NCBI GenBank assembly: GCA_021292165.1
Contig: CM037876.1
Location: forward strand, 206,172,200 to 206,236,199
Reading direction: 5' to 3'
Length of the DNA stretch: 64,000 nt
DNA from: Shinisaurus crocodilurus
Lineage: Eukaryota > Chordata > Lepidosauria > Squamata > Shinisauridae
Under the pieces are notes generated by a model. It ran no database searches. It saw only the letters and a program-made list of their open reading frames with translations, and was not told the DNA's origin. Shown in pieces: positions 56,270 through 64,000 of the stretch (the stretch's first letter is position 1; every line of letters starts with the position of its first letter). The position numbers and the translations under genes are program-made.

Positions 56270-56530
56270 TGGGGACTCGTAGGGGTGGGAGGAATCTGTA
56301 CTATGGCTTCATTTGGATGTAACCCTAAACCATGGTTTAGTGTTCAGAGAATGAGCATCGGGTTTGCATGCTCCTCCCTCCTTCTCTGGTATGGCCACAA
56401 GGCATTCAGAGGCTTTTGCTTCCATTTTAGATTAACCACAGCTTGTGTCATCTGAACCTGTACAAACTGTGTTTAATCTTAATTATGGTTGTTGGAACCA
56501 AACAACTTCAAACTGCACAAAAGTGTGGTT
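56270..56530. repeat. Palindromic repeat near exon 6 (tentative)
   Basis: Words aaccatggtttag and gattaaccacag recur in both orientations around a roughly 200-base stretch. A similar style is seen at 60005-60140. Ends unclear. Confidence 0.35.
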
Positions 56531-57277
56531 AATCTAAAATAAAGTATTGTATTAATTAATAAATAATACTTTATTTATTAATAAAATATTAATCTAAAAT
56601 ACTTCTTCCCCAAAGAAGTATTGTACCGATATACCTGTATTTAGTAACTGAGAAACAGGGTGGCAGTTGCAAAGTTTATCTGTTTTATATAGTCTCTTAT
56701 GTGAACTTCATGAGCCCCCTCCTCCTCCCTGTTCCTGTATGTAAATAGTAAATACAACACAATCTCTTGTGGGATCAGAAAACTTGCCTTTTAAGCTTTT
56801 TAACACTTTCTAAGGGGCTAGATAGCACTACAATGTGTTGAATTTCTTCAGAGGAATGGCGCACATGGATTCTTAATTAAAGGTGGCAGATGCAACCACA
56901 TGCAAAAAAGACACTGCCCTTGATTTTGGCAGCAAAAGTATACTCTTGTCAGGCATGAGCGGTGCTTTGTAAGTGCTGCAAAGCTTCTCAATAGGAATGG
57001 GGAAAAAATTAGCCTATAAAAAGAAGGCGAACCCAAAGAGAGAAAATACAGTCCCCTGCTATATATGCACTAATATGCATACAATTGGAATACAGTCCCC
57101 ATTGTCAAATATTCCTGTTGCTAAATGATTCCCTGACCATCAGAACTAAAAGATTACAAACAAAAAGGTCAAGAGATGTGAGTCCCAGAGATAGAAATCT
57201 CAAGCTCAATTCACACATCTCCAGCTTCACGTTTAGTTTGGCCCTAAGACTCAGACTACACATTTAATTCATTCATT
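56531..57277. other. Intron 6 sequence, nothing recognised
   Basis: Tandem aataaatactttatttat-like pair at about 56545-56600. Otherwise unassigned. Confidence 0.4.
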
Positions 57278-57285
57278 CATTAAAG

Positions 57286-57431
57286 CAGGGCTTTTTTTCT
57301 GGTGGAACTCACCGGAACTGAGTTCCAGCACCTTTTCTTCTATTAATTGCATTACAATTTAATCGCCATCTACTCCCGAGGAAATGTAATCCAAGAGTTC
57401 CGGTACCCTTTTCTCCAGAAAAAAAGCACTG
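57286..57431. mobile_element. Young hAT MITE, copy 1 (146 bases)
   Basis: Ends cagggctttttttctgg and ccagaaaaaaagcactg. Perfect 8-base target duplications cattaaag at 57278-57285 and 57432-57439. It is the reverse complement of 61221-61366 with one difference by eye. Confidence 0.93.
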
Positions 57432-57439
57432 CATTAAAG

Positions 57440-57920
57440 CATTTTTCACTCTGCTCGTCAGTGAAAATGGCTCCCAGAGTGGTGTACACATAACATCAAG
57501 ACAAGTAAGGCCGCCCTTGCCTGCAGGGTTATAATCAAGAAGACACAACACAGTAGGAAAAAGGGATGACGAGGGAAGAGGAAAACAGGCCAACTCACGC
57601 ACCAATTCTTGAAGTTACAAGTCATTCTTATAATTACCATCTGGAAAGAAAACAGTTCAGGGAGAGGAAGAGCCAAAACAGAGCTGGTCTCAGCAGAGCC
57701 CGTGGAGTGGCCCTGCTTCCCATCTCTCCCTTTGCTGCAGCCTGATGGAATGGCTTTAAAATATGTGTTTAGCCTTCTCAGAACTAGTCCAAAATTTACT
57801 TTCAAATGGTTAGAATGATAGGCACAACCTTGATGGGGTCAATTGTTTAATATGGACCTAGTCATTCTCTATAGGCTGTTTTACTCTAGCTATCTAACAA
57901 GCCTGTCTATGATGATATAG
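57440..57920. other. Intron 6 sequence, nothing recognised
   Basis: No feature that I can name. Confidence 0.4.
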
Positions 57921-59060
57921 GGGCTATTCACACGTCATGGCAGCATTCAGCAGCGAATTGTGGGTTAATTAACCCATGATTTGTGGGAATGCTTGCCACA
58001 TGACAGCCACTTCCATTTTCTGTAAACAACCTCCAATCTGCACAATCAGAGGTTGTCAGTAGGTGGGTTCGCACGATTATGGAAAGAAAATAAGCCACGG
58101 TGCCTTATTTTCCTCCCTGCATATGCCGAACATGAGCTGCCTAATTAGCATAATAACCCCTACTGGGCGCAGGTTGTCATGACATCTAGCTAGCTTTCAA
58201 AACTCCTTTTCCCCAGATAAGGAGTGGGATGCACTCTTGCACTTTCCTGAGCAGCTAGAATCTTGGGGGGAAAGTGCAAAATGTGCATCACCCTGAGGAC
58301 TGTCAGGGCAAAAAAAAGAAAAAAGATGAGGATCTCGCTGCGAAGGGGGTGTAAATCACACCACTCTCTTTTCGTAAGCTAAGATCACTCACACTTTTGT
58401 TTTCCCTTGACAGCTTGCCTTTTGACAGCTGTCAAGAGAAAGCAAAGGGAAGAAACACCCTATTTTGAGCCTCTTCAGGTCAATGTCCAGGGTTGGTGCC
58501 AGCTGCACTCTGACAGCAGGTCCCCCCCCCCAACATTGCCCAACTGAGGCTCCTGTTTTCTGCACTCATAGAACTGCACTCCTGTGCATTTGCACAAGTG
58601 CAACTAATTTTTTTCTTTTAAAGGAAAACATTTGCTCACATTGAGTGCACAATTATTATTATTTTTTAAAAAAAACAACAACCACTGACAACCCCTCCAA
58701 TGTGCCATCCAGGCACTTTGAAGGGTATGTCAGTGGCTGACAAAATGGAGATCATGAAAGCCCGCTGTCAAGCTGGACTTTGCCATCTCTGGGGGGGAAA
58801 GGGGGGGGGAAAGCTGCAGCGAGCCAAAATTGGCTCACAATCTTGTCACGAGAGAAGACAAGTCGGTCCTGCCCTGGGATACCCATGGGAGGACTGAGGG
58901 AGGGGGTGAACAACCCATGGTGAGCCTAATAGTCTATCGGGTGCACCGTGGGTTGTTCACACAACAACCAACTGACCGTGGCTTATTGGTAGGGTGGGTT
59001 GTTGTGTTTGGTGAACTCAGTGTGAACTGTCTGCTAGACCTGTCAGCTTATTTCTATTTG
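57921..59060. repeat. Composite of unclassified MITE-like repeats
   Basis: Ends gctattcacacgtcatggca and gttgtgtttggtgaactcag frame a stretch with several inverted pairs: gtgggttaattaacccat; gacagcttgccttttgacag with ctgtcaag; ggttgttcacacaacaacc. It shares blocks with 35690-36050. Internal boundaries cannot be set by eye. Confidence 0.4.
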
Positions 59061-61050
59061 TGACTCTTAGGAAAACCATGTCATTGTGGTAAAGTTGCTG
59101 AATAGGGGTTTTCACAGTTCTCAGATGAAAAAAAACTGGCAGATGACCTCCTGGTTCTTTTTTTGCTTATTTCAATTCAAGAGAGATAAAAGCTTCCATA
59201 TATGGTACAAGCTGTGCAGTAGGGGTGTGATCCAGTACTAAACAGAGAGCCTGGCACACTGCAGTCTATAGTGTCAGATGTAAAACAATGATTAAGTTTT
59301 TGTTCTGCTAAATATGGCTAAATAACAACAGATTTATTATCATACTTGGAGGTAAAGTGCATAATCCACTAAGCACTGCTACTGTTGAATTTCCCTTCAT
59401 TTTTATTGGACTTCTGTGGGACTCTCAAGGAAATCTGACTTATACATCTTGGTGGTTTGCTCCCAAAATACCTATATCTCCTATGGATGTACAACCAGAA
59501 TTTTTAACATTCCTGATCAATAGCACCCCATATTTTAATGTAAAGATAATCATAGCTAAGTAATTAACCACATGAAAGGTATTTAACAATGAATTTGTTT
59601 AAGTTAACCACCATACAGGTATAAGGTTCTTTGGGGGAGCCATTGCTCACATTCATTTGTCAATGTATGTAAATGTAAATTTATGTAACGTTAAAATAGC
59701 CCATTCACAATAATTTCAAACAAATCATTTTCTCCTCCTGCCCCCACCTCATTTGGGCCAGTTTAACCCCATAAGGTAGAAATTCTGAATCATTATTTTA
59801 TTTCTACCAAAAACATATAGTTATGGCCACAATCCAACAGGTAGCTGAAGTGGAGCCAGCAATTTTCCATTATGGAGCAGCTTATGATATAGGTTCTTTG
59901 CCTTCAACAACAATTGGACTTAGCTGTGGAGAAAAAAAATGTGCATTTCTTCCCATTATAATCTGTCCCCTGAACTGTGAACCCTCTCACGCACATGTAA
60001 GCCTGGTTCAGTTGATCACCTAAACCATGGTGTGAAGGAGAAAGAGAGGGGAGCGGCAGTGTGAGATCTTGAGGATCACCGCGGCTTCTTCATGATCACC
60101 AAAACAATGGTTTAGCTGATTGCCTGAACTGGAATAAACTTCATTTCCATCAAGGTCTAAACACACTAAACTTTAGTATTCTTCATCATGACACCATTTG
60201 TATAATAATTGGGATAAAATCAAGTTGGTTCATGTGACTGTTCAACCAAACAAATTTGAGTAACACGTTGTTGTGAAAGGCTCATATTAACTACTGAATT
60301 GTCCCCTGGGCTCTCAAAATACTTTGAAACTGCATATGTTCAGGAGCAAATCTATTTCTCCCCCCGCCCAAATTTAAATGAAATAAACTGGTGTTTGTCA
60401 CTAATAATCCATGTACCTTTGGCTGTTGTTTATTTTCTCTTTCTTACCAGCTATGGTATTTCAGATGGTAATCTTAACTTTTCTGCAGCTTCTTCTCTCT
60501 AGCTATTTAACGGGTGAGATTAGTCATACAACCGCTCTTGTGGTGACCTCTACTAGATCAAAGCTTTGTAGTGAGAAATGTCTGTGTGTGACCTCTTAAC
60601 TGAAACATTTAGCTTTTCCTGCTGAATGGTGATTATTTTTTAATGTGATAAGCCATGGATAGGTGTATTTGTTAAATTCCAATGTATTTTCAATGAAATA
60701 GCAAATTCAGTGCCACTTTTGATCAGAAATTGCAAGTCCACAATTCTAAAATGAATATGTTTGTTCTTTTTAGAGATAATAACAATTGAACAAAACAAAA
60801 CAACATCTCACAAGATGCAGATTCGGACAACGTGTCCTGAGCCCAATCATAAAGTGCCTTCCCCTTGAGGATTACTTCTGAGATAGGCAGCATAATATTT
60901 GTAAGATGTATCCAGCCCCCAAAGCCTTCCCACCCTTTCCCCCCTGGAAAAGCCTGCTCTTAGATTTCTGTTTTTAATTATTTTTATTCTGATGTACTTT
61001 ATCGTGTAGCTGTGGTGGCTGACAATTTTCTACAGAGAGATGTATAATTA
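59061..61050. other. Intron 6 sequence, little recognised
   Basis: About 60005-60140 repeats gttcagttgatcacctaaac and accaaaacaatggtttagct in inverse, a MITE-like pair. Otherwise unassigned. Confidence 0.4.
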
Positions 61051-61620
61051 TTGACAGATAAAGCCCTAAACAACTTAGGACCAGGTTAACTAAAAGTTCG
61101 TCTTCCCTTACATAGACCTGTTAGACCACTACGATATTCAGGGGAGGCCTTGCTCTCTGTGCAACATCCTGCACAGCTCTGTCTGGTGGCAACATGGCAA
61201 TGGGCTTTCTCTGTGGTACCCAGTGCTTTTTTTCTGGAGAAAAAGGTACCGGAACTCTTGGATTACATTTCCTCGGGAGTAGATGGCGATTAAATTGTAA
61301 TGCAATTAATAGAAGAAAAGGTGCTGGAACTCAGTTCCGGTGAGTTCCACCAGAAAAAAAGCCCTGGTGGTACCAACCCACTCTCTGGGATGACCTCCCC
61401 TATGCAGTACGTCAGACACCAATGATCATGTGCTTCGGACATCTGTTAAAAACCTATCTGTTTACCCTGGCTTTCCCCAACCATTAACTGATCATTTTAA
61501 GCCTTGTCTTACGGAGCCTTGTAATTTGTAATACTGTGTTTCACTGATTTATAATTTATAGTAAACTACTTTGGGAGTTTTTAAAAATGGGAAGCAGTAT
61601 AAAACTTTTAAATAAATACA
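61051..61620 (+). mobile_element. Old L2/CR1-type LINE 3' fragment
   Basis: aagccctaaacaacttagga with ccaggtt corresponds to the KALNNLGPG block of L2-like RTs; gctttctctgtggtac and caacccactctctgggatga continue the C-terminus. The tail reads aagcagtataaaactttt to aataaata. Split by the hAT MITE at 61221-61366; coding sense is lost. Confidence 0.75.
61221..61366. mobile_element. Young hAT MITE, copy 2 (146 bases)
   Basis: Ends cagtgctttttttctgg and ccagaaaaaaagccctg. Perfect 8-base target duplications gtggtacc at 61213-61220 and 61367-61374. The empty-site sequence restores continuity of the surrounding LINE. Confidence 0.93.
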
Positions 61621-61863
61621 TAATTAAATAAAGTGGAGTGGCCTGTATTAGTCCTGGTTAAGCTCTCTCATATTTGAATACATAGTGCTTCAATTTTATT
61701 TTACTTAAACTGCCTTATGGTGTCTATCAGTGTGACTATCCACAAACTTCATTCAAGTCTTTTTGATCCACGAACTTTGAAGTCATTGCGGTTGACCACA
61801 CTTGACATTTAATCAAGCCTTCTACATATTTACTTACAGGCAAATTCCTGAGAGGTAGCAAAA

Positions 61864-62010
61864 ACAACACAGAGTCTTCTAGCACCACAAAGACAATCAG
61901 AGTTATTCTGTCCTAGGGGTCATTTTATAATATGTTTATGGGCTCAAATTCACAAAGATTTATGCCACAGTAAACCTGTTAATATTTAAGGTGTAACAAG
62001 ACTCTGTGCT
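61864..62010. repeat. Amniote repeat in head-to-head arrangement
   Basis: The left part (acacagagtcttctagcacc) and right part (taaggtgtaacaagactctg) are reverse complements in outline, enclosing a central stretch; related to 43505-43605. Confidence 0.45.
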
Positions 62011-62025
62011 ATATTAACCTAGGGT

Positions 62026-62701
62026 ATATGTGAATGGCAATGAACACCCATCCACAAGGCCTTAACATTTTAATTCAACATGATTATTTGTTTACACATC
62101 ACTCTTCTCTTGAATCTGGCTTTTCTTTTGGTTGTGTCATTGTTCTTTGTGATCTGTCTTCATATAACTTTCAACTATATCAGCCTTTGCTGGGAAATTA
62201 TTTCCTCAAAGTTTCAACAATGCCAAATGCCTGCCCCTAAGGTTGTTGGGAGAGCAAGTACATCATTCTGTGTATAATACTGTTGTAAAACTATCCAGCT
62301 GATCAAACAAAGCTATTCAAATATTGTCTCCTCTTTCAGTATGTTACAACCCTAGTTTTAAAGCAGCAAATACAAGTGTAGTAAAGAGGTTTTCAAGAGT
62401 AAATAACTTCTATATAATCCCCTCCCCTGCTTTGTAAAGAAAAGAAAATATATACTATTTCAAAACAGTATATATTGGACTTGCTTAGCGGACAATTTAC
62501 AGGTAACTTTATATTTTGATAGCTCAACTTAGTGAAATCAATTGAAAACAAAATGTGTGATTCTCCCTTTTTGAAGATTGATTAACTATTGGCACAATAT
62601 GTTAGGAATTTCTGTCCCAGTCCTGTTGAAATTGACAGGAAATTGTGCAAGAGAACCTCTCAATGGAGACTTTTTCAGTTCTCCTACATGTTGATAGAGC
62701 T
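62026..62701. other. Intron 6 sequence, nothing recognised
   Basis: No feature that I can name. Confidence 0.4.
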
Positions 62702-62809
62702 AGTTCAGGAGGTACCCCTGTTGCCATCTGACTGACCACTGTTAGAAACAAAATGCTGGACTAGAGGGACTTTAGGTCTGATCCAGCAAGCTAATTCTTG
62801 TGTTTTGAT
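62702..62809 (+). mobile_element. CR1-group LINE 3' end, old copy
   Basis: aatgctggactagagggact and gtctgatccagcaagc match the 25871-26374 end with many differences. Confidence 0.65.
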
Positions 62810-62989
62810 ATTTCCATACAGGTCATCTGGTCATAGTCTTCTCCACTATGGTGAAATGTATATTTCTATTTAAATTACAGAAATTATTTCTAAATGTGCA
62901 TTTATACAAATAAGCAGATGCACATTTTATGCAAATCTTTGCCCACTTTTGTCGGTGATTCATTTCCTCTTTTTTTGGCAAAGAATAAG

Positions 62990-63170
62990 TGCTTGGGATG
63001 GACAGATCAGTCTTTTTCTGGTCTGTGTCAGTTTTGCATGTGTTCATTAATGAGTCTATTCTTCCCCATTTCTGCACTGATATGCAATTTTTTTTTAAAG
63101 AAGTCCACATAGAAATTTGTATTTAAATATGCATTTTGGAGCACATTTTCCTCACAAAATACGTGTTTCT
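62990..63170. repeat. Unclassified quasi-periodic AT-rich repeat, copy 3 (partial)
   Basis: tgggatggacagatcagtc, agtccacatagaaatttgta and aaatatgcattttgg match the 19800 and 31680 copies. Confidence 0.45.
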
Positions 63171-63286
63171 AAGGGTGTAATCCAAGTCCTACAACTCCCA
63201 GAATTCCCCAGCCAGTATGGCTGGCTGGGGAATTGGGGGAGCTGTAGGATTTTTTTCTGTCTAAACATGCATAGGATTGTGCCCTC
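63171..63286. mobile_element. Palindromic MITE, copy 2
   Basis: Shares ttttttctgtctaaacatgc and cccagccagtatggctgg with 23932-24069; near-perfect hairpin around tatggctggctgggg. Confidence 0.7.
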
Positions 63287-64000
63287 AAATGTATTTTATC
63301 CTAAACATCCTCAGTAATGAGAATCAATGATTAATTAAACCATCTTGGCTTGAGTTCTGTCCCGTTGTCTTAGCATGATTACAATACTTGAAAATATCAT
63401 ATAAATTATTCCATGTGGCATTTTTCACATTCACTATAATTCCTTTAGGTAGAGGCATGCATCAGCAAGTATCTTCTTGATATAAATCCAGCAACACAGT
63501 GTTCATTTTGAGTTATGCTGGTAAGGTTTTCCCTAAAGAGAAGAGTGGGATTTGGGCAGGCTGCCCATAGCTCTGAAACCTCATGCACCGTAAAGTTTTC
63601 CAAGTCATGAAGGCCTAAATTAATGCTTTGAATTTATAGCATGTTAACATGAGCTATGTTGTAATTCAATTTCCTCTTTGCTTTTCCTTCTCTTGAATTA
63701 AGTTTCTTCCATACACAACTACACTATAATGATAGGTTTCTTTCTTATATCATGTATGCATATGTTGGTAGAAGTATACAAAATAGCTTGGCACAACAGG
63801 TGCTTAAACATTTCTAATTATACGAATTAGATACTGGCACGTAAAGTTAGTTACTTTGGCGACTTATTCTGGTTGCAGTTCCTGGCACAAAATCTGAAAT
63901 CTTTTGCTGGGGATTATAATAGTAAGGAAGGTGGAGGGAAGGAATGCCCTAGGATATTGAACTATATTGCGGGCATGTTGAGAGGAAGGAGATGGGATTC
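63287..64000. other. Intron 6 sequence, nothing recognised
   Basis: No exon 7-like frame and no repeat that I can name. Confidence 0.4.

Larger units (their letters stand above)
56180..64000 (+). other. KCNQ1: KCNQ1 intron 6, 5' part
   Basis: Starts with the donor gtaagt. No TIGYGD-coding exon is visible to the window end, so exon 7 lies beyond 64000 or escaped a search by eye. Two near-identical hAT MITEs, an old LINE, a CR1 end and unclassified repeats are listed separately. Confidence 0.75.

Noticed and set aside
56180..64000. KCNQ1 exon 7 (selectivity filter TIGYGD)
   Set aside because: No sequence able to encode it was seen with splice sites.

Overview
This window is vertebrate nuclear DNA, most likely from a squamate reptile (lizard). 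It holds part of one host gene, the voltage-gated potassium channel KCNQ1, on the + strand. Four consecutive coding exons are visible at 47429-47555, 50142-50220, 50374-50470 and 56039-56179. Their sizes (127, 79, 97 and 141 bases), phases and translation match human KCNQ1 exons 3 to 6, covering S2, the S2-S3 linker, S3, S4, the S4-S5 linker, S5, the turret and the start of the pore helix. Exon 2 and exon 7 were looked for by eye and not seen, so bases 1-47428 are read as the 3' part of intron 2 and 56180-64000 as the start of intron 6. All four exons are open and have canonical splice sites, so the gene looks functional here.

Nearly everything else is transposable-element sequence in the introns. 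Region 1-10 kb: tRNA-derived SINEs, SINEs built from a 5S rRNA segment with a CR1-like end, a 5'-truncated L2-like LINE, hAT-type palindromic MITEs and an unclassified hairpin-rich repeat. Region 10.3-15.2 kb: a 5'-truncated Ty3/gypsy retrotransposon (RNase H, integrase, 3' LTR) split by an L2-like LINE with an uninterrupted 946-codon endonuclease-reverse transcriptase frame. Region 15.7-31 kb: several copies of a second L2-like family, two of which share the same premature stops, a complete 921-base SPIN-like hAT element, Tc1/mariner-like MITEs, CR1 3' ends and a GC-rich hAT element nested in an L2 tail. Region 31-47 kb: old L2 pieces, microsatellites, an internally deleted L1 on the - strand and two more Tc1/mariner-like MITEs.

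Within the KCNQ1 exon cluster, intron 3 carries a zinc-finger-ended LINE fragment. Intron 5 carries a degenerate retroelement on the - strand in which a tyrosine recombinase C-terminus is followed by an SGNH-hydrolase domain (DIRS/Ngaro-like). Intron 6 carries one of two 146-base hAT MITEs that differ at a single base by eye and have perfect 8-base target duplications; the other copy is at 61.2 kb, inside an old LINE.

The squamate assignment rests on the mixture of L2, CR1, L1, SPIN-like hAT, 5S-derived SINEs and tRNA SINEs together with KCNQ1 divergence from mammals; the species cannot be named from this sequence. No protein-coding gene other than KCNQ1, no functional RNA gene and no CRISPR array is supported. 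Family names for repeats come from recognised motifs and ends, not from a database search.
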